The notes under the pieces: model-generated
The model's database searches: none
Seen by the model: only the letters and a program-made list of their open reading frames with translations
What the model was told of the DNA's origin: nothing
Program-made: the position numbers and the translations under genes
Source: Photobacterium iliopiscarium
GTDB taxonomy: Bacteria; Pseudomonadota; Gammaproteobacteria; Enterobacterales; Vibrionaceae
NCBI RefSeq assembly: GCF_003026395.1
Contig: NZ_PYOO01000012.1
Span: 31,221 to 95,220 of the forward strand
Length of the DNA stretch: 64,000 nucleotides
Direction: 5' to 3'
Shown here: in pieces, positions 8,750-18,453 of the stretch
How positions within the stretch are numbered: the first letter of the stretch is position 1
Layout: each line of letters begins with the position of its first letter

Positions 8750-10513
8750 TTATTGAGCGATGACCTTACCTTCGCGGCGCGGATCGGCCGCTCCAATTAA
8801 CTGCTGAGGCGCAATACTGATCGCTTGAATACCTGAATTAAGATCTTTGACTGCGGTTTTATAACCTAATTGTTCAAACTTAGGTGCCCACGCTGTGGCT
8901 GAAGTATTTTGCTCAAGTTCAAAGGGACCAAAGCGATTATTGATGTTAGGTAAGCTAATGGCTTGCTGTAAATCCATCCCCCAATCAAGGTAAGCCACTA
9001 AGGTTTTGGCAATATAACCAATAATTTGACTGCCACCGGGCGATCCAATCGCTAATACGGGCTGATTATTGTGCATCACAATCGTCGGTGCCATTGATGA
9101 ACGCGGTCTTTTGCCCGGTTCAATTCGATTTGCAATGGGTTTGCCATCAATGTGGCTACGAAATGAAAAATCGGTTAATTCATTATTAAGTAAGAAGCCA
9201 CCGACCATTAACCGTGAACCAAAACTGTTTTCAATGGTTGAGGTCATAGAGACCACGTTACCTTGGCGATCAACAATCGCAAAATGGGTAGTAGACGGTA
9301 ATTCAATGGCTTCATCAGTCGTTTGAAGATTGGCATGATCCCATGGTGGTGATCCTGCTTCGACGTTGGTTAATTTTTTATTGGTGGCTAATAATTGCGC
9401 CCGCTGATGAATGTAAGCCGGATCAAGTAAGCCTTTGGTTGGCATCGGTACATAGTCACTGTCTGCCATATAACGGCCGCGATCAGCAAACGCTAATCGA
9501 GATGCATCACCAATCAAGCGCCAGCTAGCAATATCATTAGCGCCCATTTTAGCTAATGGGAAATGATTGAGCATCGCCATAATTTGGCCAAGGGTTAATG
9601 CGCCTGAGCTGGGTGGTCCCATGCCACAAATTTGATATTGGTGATAAGGGGCGCATATTGGAGCCCGTTGTTTAACTTTATAACTGGCTAAATCAATGCT
9701 GCTGAGTACCCCAGGATTACCGATGGCATTTTGAACGGTATTAACTATCTCTCGTGCAATATCCCCTTGGTAAAATGCTTTTTGACCATAATCGGCAATT
9801 TTACGCAGGGTATCGGCATAAGGTTGATTAATTAATTTTTGGCCCGCTTGAATCGGTTTACCTTGGGCATCAAAAAAATAATTTTTAGTGACAGGCCAGC
9901 GTTGTAAATGAGTGGCATCTTTCGCGACTAATGCGGCTAAACGAGGGCTCACAATAAAGCCATTTTTAGCCAGTTTGATGGCTGGTTGAAACAGTTTTTT
10001 CCAGTCTAATTGCCCGTATTGCTGGTGGCTATTCCACAATAATTTAATCGTACCGGGTGTACCAACAGAGCGGCCACCGACAACGGCATCATAAAACGCT
10101 AAGGGTTGCCCATTTTTATCTTGAAATAGGCGTGGTGTTACCGCAAACGGTGCTGTTTCGCGTCCATCAAAGGTCGTCATTTGGTGATTATCACTATCCC
10201 AATACACTAAAAACCCACCGCCACCAATGCCGGATGATTGCGGTTCAACCAAGCCTAAAACTAATTGGGTGGCGACCATAGCATCAACGGCATTCCCTCC
10301 CTGACGTAATATTGCTGCACCCGCTTCACTGGCATAGTGATTAGCACTGGTAATCATCCATTGTTTGCCTTGGACTAATTGTGAGGGTTGTTGAGCGACG
10401 CTAGTTTCAGGAATGATGGTATCACTGAGCTGTTGCGCGGAAACGGCAAAGATAGGAACTGCACAGCTACACATTGTAATGAGACGTAATAGTGATGGCG
10501 TAATTTTGAGCAT
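8750..10513 (-). CDS. ggt: Gamma-glutamyltransferase precursor
   Basis: Periplasmic N-terminal-nucleophile hydrolase that removes or transfers the gamma-glutamyl group of glutathione. The 587-residue proenzyme has a signal peptide at about 1-27 (hydrophobic core, AVSA cleavage region). The small subunit begins at the autocleaving Thr409 in PSTTHFAIVD. Other conserved stretches are GGNAVDAMVA, GIGGGGFLV, the arginine in FDGRETAP, MGPPSSGA and PGGSQIIGYI. ATG is preceded by AAGGATC. It is a single-gene unit between uvrD and recQ. Confidence 0.94.
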   Translation of the reverse strand: MLKITPSLLRLITMCSCAVPIFAVSAQQLSDTIIPETSVAQQPSQLVQGKQWMITSANHYASEAGAAILRQGGNAVDAMVATQLVLGLVEPQSSGIGGGGFLVYWDSDNHQMTTFDGRETAPFAVTPRLFQDKNGQPLAFYDAVVGGRSVGTPGTIKLLWNSHQQYGQLDWKKLFQPAIKLAKNGFIVSPRLAALVAKDATHLQRWPVTKNYFFDAQGKPIQAGQKLINQPYADTLRKIADYGQKAFYQGDIAREIVNTVQNAIGNPGVLSSIDLASYKVKQRAPICAPYHQYQICGMGPPSSGALTLGQIMAMLNHFPLAKMGANDIASWRLIGDASRLAFADRGRYMADSDYVPMPTKGLLDPAYIHQRAQLLATNKKLTNVEAGSPPWDHANLQTTDEAIELPSTTHFAIVDRQGNVVSMTSTIENSFGSRLMVGGFLLNNELTDFSFRSHIDGKPIANRIEPGKRPRSSMAPTIVMHNNQPVLAIGSPGGSQIIGYIAKTLVAYLDWGMDLQQAISLPNINNRFGPFELEQNTSATAWAPKFEQLGYKTAVKDLNSGIQAISIAPQQLIGAADPRREGKVIAQ

Positions 10514-11091
10514 AACAGATCCTTGTAATCAGCAACGCAAAAGAGGGGGGACGCTATGTAGTCTTTTAATGTGATTAATGATGGCAGAAAAAACCCCGTA
10601 TATCTCATTATTTTTAAGGAATATCGCGAATATTATTTACTCAATATGTTGGTTTTAATTAATTAGAGCGCTAATAAAGAGATTAACGGAGTAAATAACA
10701 ATAATAACATGAGCTCTCAACGTTTCAGGTTGAGGTTAATGTAATGATTGTTGAATAACTAACCAATGAAAAAAAAGAGAGTATTTGATAGGTTATCATT
10801 TATTTTTCTTATTAATTATCTAGTTAATTGTTTTTTGGGGAATGGAGAACGTAATAACCAGCAAAGGTATTACATTAAAATGGATAAATTAAACAATAAC
10901 TAGAAATTGCAGCTGAAAACGGTATTGATAACGGTTAGTACGATACGATGTATTACCGCATAAGGTGGCTGATCATGGCTAAGGTATGTGTTTTTGGTAT
11001 CAGAAGAATCAATGCGTAAACGAGGAGCTGACTCGCATCTAATGCTCATTTAGGTATAGAATGGCTGCCCTGTTTAGCGAAGAGTCTTACC
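10514..11091. other. Intergenic region between divergent ggt and recQ, no gene seen
   Basis: This 578-base AT-rich stretch between divergently transcribed ggt and recQ holds no convincing open frame. I found no strong hairpin followed by a T-run. A possible recQ -10 (TATAGAAT) lies about 35 bases before the recQ ATG. The 77-codon frame over its ggt end lacks coding character. Nothing else is assigned. Confidence 0.6.
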
Positions 11092-12936
11092 ATGTCAGCT
11101 GTTGCTCCTTTGTCCGTATTGCCATCATTATTATCCAGCCAAGAAATTTTGCAGGATGTATTTGGCTATCAAGAATTTAGGCAAGGTCAACAAGCCGTGA
11201 TTGATGCGATCACGGCAGGTAATGATTGTTTGGTGATTATGCCTACGGGGGGCGGGAAATCATTGTGTTACCAAATTCCAGCGTTAATGATGCCGGGATT
11301 AACCTTGGTGATCTCACCGCTTATTTCGCTAATGAAAGATCAAGTCGACCAATTAAATGCCAATGGTGTTAGTGCTGGCTGTATTCATTCAGCGATGTCA
11401 CGTGAAGAGATTCAAGCGACGTTTGATGCGATGCAAACTGGCGAGTTACGGTTAGTTTATGCTTCGCCTGAACGGGTGCTAATGCGTGATTTTATTGAAC
11501 GGTTGCAGCAACTTGATTTAGCGATGGTTGCTGTCGATGAGGCTCACTGTGTTTCTCAATGGGGACATGATTTTCGACCAGAATATGCGGCATTAGGGCT
11601 ACTGAAACAGCAATTTTCACCGTTGCCCGTGATGGCGTTAACGGCGACGGCTGATGACGCAACACGACAAGACATTATTAGTCGGTTGGGGTTAACCGAT
11701 CCTCATTGTTATTTAGGCAGTTTTGATCGACCTAATATTCGCTACACCCTATGGGAAAAACATAAACCGTTAACACAATTAAGCCGCTATTTGGCGACGG
11801 TGCGCGGTCAGTGCGGGATTATTTATTGTAATAGCCGCAAGAAAGTGGAACAGATCAGCGAAAAATTGTGTGAAAGTGGTATTCGAGCGGCGGCGTATCA
11901 TGCTGGCATGGAGTATCAACAACGCAGCGCTGTTCAAGAGGCTTTTCAGCGGGATGATATTCATGTGGTCGTCGCGACGGTAGCATTTGGAATGGGGATC
12001 AATAAACCCAATGTGCGGTTTGTGGTTCATTTTGATATTCCACGTAATATTGAATCCTATTATCAAGAAACCGGACGTGCTGGACGAGATGGTTTGCCCG
12101 CAGAAGCGTTATTACTTTATGACCCAGCTGATTTAGCGTGGTTACGCCGTTGTGTTGATGAAAAACCTCATGATGCACAGCGTGATGTTGAATTGCATAA
12201 ACTGCATGCTATGGGTGCATTTGCTCAAGCGCAAAGTTGTCGTCGCCAAGTGTTATTACATTATTTTGGTGAAGATCAACGTCAACCGTGTGGGAACTGC
12301 GATGTGTGCCTTGATCCCCCGCAACAATTTGATGCCGTTGAAGCCGCTCAAAAAGCCTTATCGTGTGTATACCGTGTGAATCAGAATTTTGGTCTTACAT
12401 ATGTTATTGATGTTTTACGTGGAATGCAGAATCAACGTATTCGTGAATACGGCCATGATAAATTAACCACCTATGGTATTGGGCGTGAATATAGCCATGA
12501 ATATTGGGTCAGTATTTTACGCCAATTGATTCATCGTGGATTCTTAACCCAAAATATTAGCCGTAATTCAGTATTGCAACTTACAGAGCAAGCACGACCA
12601 TTATTACGCGCCGAAATGGCGTTATCATTGGCGGTTCCTCGGCTTGATACTGCTGCTCGCAGCAGTAAAGTGGATCGAATGGCTAATCGTCAGTATGACA
12701 AAAAATTATTTGCGAAGTTACGTAAGCTACGTAAAGCGATTGCTGATGACGATGATATTCCACCGTATGTGGTCTTTAATGACGCTAGTTTGATGGAAAT
12801 GGCGGAGCGCTTACCAAGTTCAAAAGGTGAGTTTTTGGCGATAAATGGGGTAGGTCAGCGTAAGTTAGAAAAATTTGGGGTGGTATTTTTGCAATTGATT
12901 GGCGATCATTTAATGGCGGCCGATGAGCATAATTAG
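11092..12936 (+). CDS. recQ: ATP-dependent DNA helicase RecQ
   Basis: SF2 3'-5' helicase of recombination and fork repair, 614 residues. Motif 0 is FGYQEFRQGQQ, Walker A MPTGGGKS (about 50-57), the DEAH box AVDEAHCVSQWGHDFRPEY, and motif VI QETGRAGRDG. The RecQ zinc site is seen in CRRQVLLHYFGED followed by CGNCDVC. A winged helix follows, and an HRDC domain ends the protein (about 530-605, VFNDASLMEMAERLP). The N-terminus is slightly longer than in E. coli. The small gene at 12946 follows after 9 bases, suggesting cotranscription. Confidence 0.97.
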   Translation: MSAVAPLSVLPSLLSSQEILQDVFGYQEFRQGQQAVIDAITAGNDCLVIMPTGGGKSLCYQIPALMMPGLTLVISPLISLMKDQVDQLNANGVSAGCIHSAMSREEIQATFDAMQTGELRLVYASPERVLMRDFIERLQQLDLAMVAVDEAHCVSQWGHDFRPEYAALGLLKQQFSPLPVMALTATADDATRQDIISRLGLTDPHCYLGSFDRPNIRYTLWEKHKPLTQLSRYLATVRGQCGIIYCNSRKKVEQISEKLCESGIRAAAYHAGMEYQQRSAVQEAFQRDDIHVVVATVAFGMGINKPNVRFVVHFDIPRNIESYYQETGRAGRDGLPAEALLLYDPADLAWLRRCVDEKPHDAQRDVELHKLHAMGAFAQAQSCRRQVLLHYFGEDQRQPCGNCDVCLDPPQQFDAVEAAQKALSCVYRVNQNFGLTYVIDVLRGMQNQRIREYGHDKLTTYGIGREYSHEYWVSILRQLIHRGFLTQNISRNSVLQLTEQARPLLRAEMALSLAVPRLDTAARSSKVDRMANRQYDKKLFAKLRKLRKAIADDDDIPPYVVFNDASLMEMAERLPSSKGEFLAINGVGQRKLEKFGVVFLQLIGDHLMAADEHN

Positions 12937-12945
12937 CGGTAATAC

Positions 12946-13248
12946 ATGATGGATAATGATGTTAATTGGCTTCAAATAAACCTTGAACAGGGAACGTTAA
13001 TTGTTACCCCCGCAGTGTTTGAATTTGATGATTTTGCTGTGGTTGCAATGGCATTATTACAGCGTTTAGATGCAACCTTGGTTGAACAAGAGCAAAGTGC
13101 TGACCTTCAACAGTGGCTAATTGACTTTGAAGGGTGTCAGTTATTACTTAAAGCTGAATATTACACCGCGTCGATGTGGCTGGAGTTACTGACCTTGAAT
13201 GACATTGAGCCTTTAATTTTTATTCAACAGTTATTGTCTTACTACTAG
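12946..13248 (+). CDS. Small acidic protein, probable DUF3630 family
   Basis: A 100-residue acidic protein with no signal peptide or membrane helix. It begins 9 bases after recQ, so it is probably in the recQ operon. The sequence (LEQGTLIVTPAVFEFDDFAV and later LLLKAEYYTASMWLE) resembles the DUF3630 proteins that vibrios carry beside recQ; that assignment is from memory and moderate. No catalytic motif is visible. Function is unknown; a role linked to RecQ would be a guess from position alone. Confidence 0.7.
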   Translation: MMDNDVNWLQINLEQGTLIVTPAVFEFDDFAVVAMALLQRLDATLVEQEQSADLQQWLIDFEGCQLLLKAEYYTASMWLELLTLNDIEPLIFIQQLLSYY

Positions 13249-13267
13249 GCAAATAAATGCTGTGCTG

Positions 13268-13273
13268 TATAAT
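13268..13273 (+). promoter_or_regulatory. -10 element of the yhhQ promoter
   Basis: A perfect TATAAT lies about 80 bases before the yhhQ ATG. The -35 region at the expected spacing (near 13245-13250) is weak. The implied leader of roughly 75 bases contains the riboswitch-like element. Confidence 0.5.
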
Positions 13274-13318
13274 CGCCGCCCTGGTGTTGCTGGTGGTTAT
13301 CGCTGGCAATGAAAATGT

Positions 13319-13348
13319 TTGGGTTCCCTCCCCCCAATGACAAAAAGG
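13319..13348 (+). promoter_or_regulatory. Candidate preQ1-I riboswitch controlling yhhQ translation
   Basis: Stem P1 pairs TTGGG (13319-13323) with CCCAA (13333-13337). The loop begins TTC (13324-13326). CCT (13327-13329) can pair with AGG (13346-13348) as the P2 pseudoknot, leaving CCC as L2 and the A-rich TGACAAAA as L3. This is the preQ1 class I layout. The AGG is also the ribosome-binding site of yhhQ, 6 bases before its ATG, so ligand binding would hide it. The target gene transports queuosine precursors. Not confirmed by covariance. Confidence 0.72.
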
Positions 13349-13354
13349 TCTTTC

Positions 13355-14092
13355 ATGACTGCTTTATTCAAATCCAACGCAACAACAGCTAATACAGCTA
13401 CATTCAATGTAACAACGACTGTTTTTTCGGCAGCTCAACAGCACAAGGCTTTATCATATTTGGTCGCGTTTCATTTAGTAGTGATCGCATCAAGTAATTA
13501 TCTCGTTCAACTCCCGTTTACTATTTTTGGTTATCACACCACTTGGGGGGCATTTACCTTTCCGTTTATTTTTTTAGCAACAGATCTAACGGTACGTATT
13601 TTTGGTGCCGGAATGGCTCGTAAAATTATTTGGCGAGTAATGGCTCCGGCTCTTATTGTGTCGTATGTGTTGTCAGTCCTATTCTTTCAAGGTCAATATC
13701 AAGGCTTTGCTCATTTGGCCGAATTCAATCTTTTTGTTGCCCGTATTGCGATCGCGAGTTTTATGGCGTACCTATTGGGACAAATATTGGATGTATCGGT
13801 GTTTAATCGCCTACGTCAAATGAAGCAATGGTGGATTGCGCCAACAGCATCGACCATTATTGGTAATGCACTTGATACGACTGCCTTTTTTAGTATTGCG
13901 TTTTATCACAGCCCTGACGCTTTTATGGCACAAAATTGGACTGAAATTGCGCTGGTGGATTACAGCTTTAAATTAATTATTAGTTTGGGTTTATTTGTAC
14001 CTTTATATGGGGTGTTGCTTAACTATTTAATTAATAAGCTAACCACATTAAAGCAATCATCACTTTCTGACACGGCAAGCGTGATTAAATAA
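13355..14092 (+). CDS. yhhQ: Queuosine precursor transporter YhhQ (preQ0/preQ1 uptake)
   Basis: Integral membrane transporter of the YhhQ/VUT family, implicated in uptake of 7-cyano- and 7-aminomethyl-7-deazaguanine for tRNA queuosine. About six hydrophobic helices; family stretches include ASNYLVQLPF, TWGAFTFPFIFLATDLTVR and TIIGNALDTTAFF. The long frame opens at TTG 13319, but that start would lie inside the riboswitch-like element. ATG 13355 with AAAAAGG upstream gives 245 residues. The N-terminal tail before the first helix (about 30 residues, Thr/Ala-rich) is longer than in E. coli. Confidence 0.9.
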   Translation: MTALFKSNATTANTATFNVTTTVFSAAQQHKALSYLVAFHLVVIASSNYLVQLPFTIFGYHTTWGAFTFPFIFLATDLTVRIFGAGMARKIIWRVMAPALIVSYVLSVLFFQGQYQGFAHLAEFNLFVARIAIASFMAYLLGQILDVSVFNRLRQMKQWWIAPTASTIIGNALDTTAFFSIAFYHSPDAFMAQNWTEIALVDYSFKLIISLGLFVPLYGVLLNYLINKLTTLKQSSLSDTASVIK

Positions 14093-14160
14093 GAGATAAT
14101 ACTTTTTTGTTGAGGTAGGTTATACAGTGGCTCTAAGTGGGAATTAATCTCAATTAGATA

Positions 14161-14190
14161 TTGCATTTTAGTTGAGAATGGTTATTATTA
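14161..14190 (+). promoter_or_regulatory. Promoter and Fur-like box of ryhB
   Basis: TTGCAT (14161-14166) and TATTAT (14183-14188) form a sigma-70 promoter with 16-base spacing. TTGAGAATGGTTATTATTA (14172-14190) overlaps the -10 and resembles the 19-base Fur box. The arrangement gives iron repression of the small RNA starting a few bases downstream. Confidence 0.7.
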
Positions 14191-14194
14191 GCAT

Positions 14195-14354
14195 GCTTTC
14201 AAACAACAGAGAAACCCCTTTTTCTGATGCTTGAGGCACGACATTGCTCACATTGCTTCCAGTGTACTTCAGCTTGGTAATGGTGCTTAGTGTAGGGCTA
14301 AAAACCGATTACTACTTTTGCTGAGCGACGCATCACACAGTGCGTCGCTTTTTC
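14195..14354 (+). ncRNA. ryhB: RyhB iron-responsive small RNA
   Basis: Hfq-dependent small RNA that represses iron-using proteins when iron is scarce. The stretch 14236-14263 matches the conserved RyhB core, including CATTGCTCACATTGCTTCC, which is nearly identical in E. coli and Vibrio RyhB. A Fur-controlled promoter lies directly upstream. The RNA ends in a terminator with AGCGACGCA pairing TGCGTCGCT followed by a T-run at 14349-14353. The predicted length is about 160 bases, longer than the 90 of E. coli, as is usual in vibrios. The 5' end is estimated from the promoter. Confidence 0.88.
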
Positions 14355-14385
14355 TTTTTTAAGCGTTTACTGTTTATTATGCCGT

Positions 14386-15036
14386 TTATGCTAATTTTAT
14401 TAGCTCTCGTACCAGTTTATTGATTCCTGTTGCCGCTTCACTAATGTTGGTTGCCAACATATAAGCCGGTGTGGTTAATAGACGTCGTTTCTGATCCAAC
14501 ACAAAATCATCAACAGGGCACTGAATATGCTCACCTCCCATGGTATTAAATGCAGCAGCAGTGTCAGGATCATTACCGATCGTGGCTTTTGCGCCGGGAC
14601 CATAGATCTGCGGGATCAAGGTTGGCGCAATACATAAATAACCCGCAGGTTTATTGGCTTGAGCAAACGCTTGGCAGGCTTGTTTAACGTCTTCGTTGAT
14701 CTGACATGCGCTGCCATGGAGTGCAAAATCAGATAAATTGTTGGCGGCACCAAATCCACCGGGTACTAACAAGGCGTCATAGTCATTAATATTCAAGGTG
14801 GCGACATCAAAAATATTGCCGCGTGCAATTCGTGCTGATTCGACTAAAACATTACGGGTTTCATGACTGACTTCACCAGTAAGGTGATTAATAACCTGAT
14901 ATTGATCGATGTTGGGAGCAAAACAGTGCCAGCTTGCCCCTTGTTGCTCGATGGCTAATAAAGCCAATACTGCTTCATGGATCTCGGTTCCATCAAATAC
15001 CCCTGAACCGCTTAAAATTACCGCAATTTTCTTCAT
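14386..15036 (-). CDS. elbB: Isoprenoid biosynthesis glyoxalase ElbB
   Basis: DJ-1/PfpI-superfamily glyoxalase-like protein of 216 residues. Visible features are the N-terminal KKIAVILSGSGVFDGTEIHE, the LLVPGGFGAA turn, and the nucleophile-elbow cysteine in GYLCIAPTL. ElbB has been linked genetically to isoprenoid synthesis in E. coli; its physiological substrate is not settled. The ATG is preceded by AGGATG. It is a single-gene unit facing ryhB tail to tail, with the ryhB terminator between them. Confidence 0.92.
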   Translation of the reverse strand: MKKIAVILSGSGVFDGTEIHEAVLALLAIEQQGASWHCFAPNIDQYQVINHLTGEVSHETRNVLVESARIARGNIFDVATLNINDYDALLVPGGFGAANNLSDFALHGSACQINEDVKQACQAFAQANKPAGYLCIAPTLIPQIYGPGAKATIGNDPDTAAAFNTMGGEHIQCPVDDFVLDQKRRLLTTPAYMLATNISEAATGINKLVRELIKLA

Positions 15037-15109
15037 AATGGCATCCTAACTAATCAAATAGACTTATATTGTTGTTATTATTGGCTTGGTTAAGATTATC
15101 TAGCTAAGG

Positions 15110-15260
15110 TTGTCCACAATCAATGATCAATATGGGATCGAGGATCTAATTTAAGCTTTCTTATTAAGTATATGAAAATAAATACAATCATGAGTAATTT
15201 TTATTTTCAGATAAAAAACGATCAACTGGCGTAAATTAAATACTAACAAAGTTATCCACA
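15110..15260. promoter_or_regulatory. DnaA-box region upstream of polA
   Basis: TTGTCCACA (15110-15118) and the perfect consensus TTATCCACA (15252-15260) lie about 140 bases apart in the 376-base region between elbB and polA. GATC sites occur at 15125, 15136, 15143 and 15220. DnaA has been reported to stimulate polA in E. coli, so a regulatory role is the likeliest reading. There are too few boxes for an origin, and the Vibrionaceae oriC lies elsewhere, near mnmG. Confidence 0.5.
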
Positions 15261-15412
15261 GAAAATGGATGAATAACACAAAACAGCAGTTAACAGTTGC
15301 GGTTGAGCATGGCATTCTAGTAAATATTGCATTTTTTCTGTGGTGTAGGGATAAAATTGGTCGATAATAGACCTAACCTGAACTACTTTCGCTCGGATAT
15401 AAGAATAACCTT

Positions 15413-18184
15413 ATGGCTACGATTCCTGAAAATCCATTGATCCTTATCGATGGATCCTCTTACCTTTATCGCGCTTACCATGCCGCCCCTAATTTCACTA
15501 ATTCAGATGGTGAACCAACAGGTGCAATTTATGGTGTGGTTAATATGTTACGCAGCATGTTACGTCAGTTCTCAACTGATCGTTTTGCGGTTATCTTTGA
15601 TGCTAAAGGTAAGACATTCCGTGATGATATCTACCCTGAATATAAAGCTAACCGCCCACCGATGCCGGAGGATCTTCGTGGCCAGATTGAACCATTACAT
15701 GCAGTGATCAAAGCGATGGGATTACCGTTGATCGCGATCTCTGGCGTTGAAGCGGATGATGTGATCGGTACGCTAGCAACACAGGCCTCTAAGCTAGGAA
15801 TCCCGGTATTGATCAGTACTGGCGATAAAGATATGGCGCAGTTGGTTGATCAACATATTACTTTGATCAATACCATGACGGATGTGGTGATGGATGCCGC
15901 TGGCGTTAAGGAAAAATTTGGTGTTGGCCCTGAGTTTATTATCGATTACTTAGCGTTAATGGGGGATAAGGCTGATAACATTCCTGGCGTTCCTGGTGTT
16001 GGTGAAAAAACGGCGACAGCGTTATTGCAAGGTCTTGGTGGCTTAGATACTTTGTATGCCAATCTTGATGATATTGCAGCGCTAGGCTTTCGTGGCTCAA
16101 AAACCATGGCTAAAAAGCTGATTGATAATAAAGAAGCGGCTTATATGTCTTATAAGTTAGCGACGATCAAGCTTGATGTTGAATTAGAACTTGCCCCTGA
16201 ACAATTATGTAAAGGTGTACCAGACATTGATGCACTAACTGAATTGTTTGGTAAATTACAGTTCCGTCGCTGGCTAACCGAAATGTTGGATGGCAGTGAT
16301 GGCCGCATTGTTGCTGATGAAAGTGCAGCAACTGCGCCAACTGAACCTAAAATCATTGCGCCAACGATTGATCGTAGTGGTTATGAAACCGTCCTTGATG
16401 AAGCAAGTTTTAATCATTGGTTAACCCAGCTAAAAAATGCCGATGTATTTGCATTTGATACTGAAACTGATGGTCTTGATTACATGACCGCTAATTTAAT
16501 TGGGGTGTCATTTGCGGTTGAAGAAGGCAAAGCGGCGTATGTGCCTGTTGCTCATGATTATCTTGATGCGCCAGCGCAACTTGATCGTGATTGGGTCTTA
16601 GCACAATTAAAACCATTATTAGAAGATAAAAATTTAGCTAAAGTGGGTCAAAATTTAAAATTTGATGCCAGCATTGTTGCACGCTATGACATTGATATGC
16701 AGGGTATTAAATTTGATACCATGCTTGAATCTTATGTTTATAACAGCGTTGTTGGTCGCCATGATATGGACAGCTTAGCGCTACGTTATCTTGAGCATAA
16801 AAATATCAGTTTTGAAGAGATTGCCGGTAAAGGTAAGAAACAATTAACCTTTAATCAAATCGATCTTGAGCAAGCAGGACCGTATGCTGCTGAAGATGCT
16901 GATATTACGCTACGTCTTCATCATGCGTTATATCCAAAAGTTGTAGCAGATGAAAAGCTGAATAAAGTATTTGAAACAATTGAAATGCCGTTAGTGCCAG
17001 TATTATCTCGCATGGAACGTACCGGTGTTTACATTGATTCTGCTTTGTTAGGGGCGCAATCGATCGAATTAGCACAGCGATTAGATGAAATAGAAAAACT
17101 GGCTTATGAATTAGCGGGTGAAGAATTTAATTTAAGTTCACCAAAGCAATTACAAGCGATTCTATTTGAAAAAATGGGATTACCGGTTATTAAAAAAACT
17201 CCTTCAGGTACGCCTTCAACGAATGAAGAAGTACTACAAGAGTTGGCGTTAGATTATCCATTACCTAAATTGTTATTAGAATACCGTGGCTTAGCGAAAT
17301 TAAAATCCACTTATACTGATAAGTTACCTAAAATGGTGAATGCAGTAACAGGCCGTGTTCATACTTCTTATCATCAATCTGGAACGGTGACGGGGCGTCT
17401 ATCATCAAGCGAGCCTAACCTACAAAATATTCCAGTTCGTAATCAAGAAGGGCGTCGTATTCGCCAAGCATTTGTTGCTAAACCGGGTTATAAAATTCTG
17501 GCAGTCGATTACTCTCAAATTGAATTGCGTATTATGGCGCATCTTTCGGGTGACCAAGCGCTGCTGGATGCATTCCGAGATGGTAAAGATATTCACGCTG
17601 CAACCGCCGCTGAAATTTTAGGGTTAGCGATTGATGATGTGAGTACTGAGCAACGTCGACGCGCGAAAGCCATTAACTTTGGTTTAATTTACGGCATGAG
17701 TGCATTTGGTTTAGCCAAGCAACTTGATATGGGTCGTAATGAAGCACAAGACTATATGAATGTGTATTTTGAACGCTACCCCGGCGTTTTAGAATACATG
17801 GAAAGTACCCGTAATAGTGCTGCTGAACTTGGTTATGTTGAAACCTTATTTGGTCGTCGTTTGTATCTTCCTGATATTAAAGCGCGTAATGGTTTACGTC
17901 GAAAAGCGGCTGAACGAGCAGCAATCAATGCTCCAATGCAAGGTACAGCTGCTGATATTATTAAATTTGCCATGATTGCCGTTGATGAATGGGTACAACA
18001 GCAACCACAAGGGCAAGTTAGTTTGTTAATGCAAGTACACGATGAATTGGTGTTTGAAGTAGAAGCTTCAGTATTAGACAGCGTTACCGCTAAAGTACGT
18101 GAGTTAATGGAGCAAGCGGCAACGTTAGCCGTGCCATTAATTGCCGATACTGGTTGCGGTGATAACTGGGATCAAGCCCACTAA
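15413..18184 (+). CDS. polA: DNA polymerase I
   Basis: Repair and Okazaki-fragment polymerase of 923 residues. The N-terminal 5'-3' exonuclease domain (about 1-290) shows [22 protein letters not shown] and [10 protein letters not shown]. The 3'-5' exonuclease domain retains its metal ligands ([10 protein letters not shown], then [12 protein letters not shown]). The polymerase domain carries [17 protein letters not shown], motif [17 protein letters not shown], the O-helix [14 protein letters not shown] and motif [11 protein letters not shown]. Proofreading should therefore be active. Spot 42 lies immediately downstream, as in E. coli. Confidence 0.98.
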   Translation: MATIPENPLILIDGSSYLYRAYHAAPNFTNSDGEPTGAIYGVVNMLRSMLRQFSTDRFAVIFDAKGKTFRDDIYPEYKANRPPMPEDLRGQIEPLHAVIKAMGLPLIAISGVEADDVIGTLATQASKLGIPVLISTGDKDMAQLVDQHITLINTMTDVVMDAAGVKEKFGVGPEFIIDYLALMGDKADNIPGVPGVGEKTATALLQGLGGLDTLYANLDDIAALGFRGSKTMAKKLIDNKEAAYMSYKLATIKLDVELELAPEQLCKGVPDIDALTELFGKLQFRRWLTEMLDGSDGRIVADESAATAPTEPKIIAPTIDRSGYETVLDEASFNHWLTQLKNADVFAFDTETDGLDYMTANLIGVSFAVEEGKAAYVPVAHDYLDAPAQLDRDWVLAQLKPLLEDKNLAKVGQNLKFDASIVARYDIDMQGIKFDTMLESYVYNSVVGRHDMDSLALRYLEHKNISFEEIAGKGKKQLTFNQIDLEQAGPYAAEDADITLRLHHALYPKVVADEKLNKVFETIEMPLVPVLSRMERTGVYIDSALLGAQSIELAQRLDEIEKLAYELAGEEFNLSSPKQLQAILFEKMGLPVIKKTPSGTPSTNEEVLQELALDYPLPKLLLEYRGLAKLKSTYTDKLPKMVNAVTGRVHTSYHQSGTVTGRLSSSEPNLQNIPVRNQEGRRIRQAFVAKPGYKILAVDYSQIELRIMAHLSGDQALLDAFRDGKDIHAATAAEILGLAIDDVSTEQRRRAKAINFGLIYGMSAFGLAKQLDMGRNEAQDYMNVYFERYPGVLEYMESTRNSAAELGYVETLFGRRLYLPDIKARNGLRRKAAERAAINAPMQGTAADIIKFAMIAVDEWVQQQPQGQVSLLMQVHDELVFEVEASVLDSVTAKVRELMEQAATLAVPLIADTGCGDNWDQAH

Positions 18185-18214
18185 TTAATACTGTTATTTC
18201 TTGATCAAAAAATG

Positions 18215-18245
18215 ATAGCTGATCGTAAGATTAGCTATTTTTTTG
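18215..18245 (+). terminator. Intrinsic terminator after polA
   Basis: ATAGCT pairs with AGCTAT around a loop containing GATCGTAAGATT, followed by about seven T. It lies 30 bases after the polA stop and upstream of the Spot 42 promoter. Confidence 0.7.
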
Positions 18246-18346
18246 TTAAAATTAAGAACGAATATGTAAAAATTACTTACAATATTATGAAAAAAAACTA
18301 CAACAAAGACTTCCAAAAACTGAGCAATTGATATACAGTTGATGAC

Positions 18347-18453
18347 GTAGGGTACAGAGGTAAGATGTTCTATCTTTCAGACCTTTTGTTTCACGTTATT
18401 GGATTTGGCTGATTCAGCTGCCCCAGTCTATTTATTGGACTGGGGCGTTTTTT
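18347..18453 (+). ncRNA. spf: Spot 42 small RNA
   Basis: Hfq-dependent small RNA that damps secondary carbon and energy metabolism genes when glucose is present; repressed by cAMP-CRP in E. coli. The 5' part GTAGGGTACAGAGG and the unpaired stretches GATGTTCTATCTTTCAGACC are essentially identical to E. coli Spot 42. The transcript ends in a terminator where GCCCCAGTC pairs GACTGGGGC before a T-run. A -10 element TATACA lies at 18332-18337, giving a start at the G at 18347. The position directly after polA is conserved. Confidence 0.96.

Noticed and set aside
10375..10608. 77-codon minus-strand frame over the ggt start
   Set aside because: It is a shadow of the ggt 5' end in another frame with no ribosome-binding site.
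15110..15260. Replication origin near polA
   Set aside because: Only two DnaA boxes and no 13-mer array; the Vibrionaceae oriC is expected near mnmG. Treated as a regulatory region.
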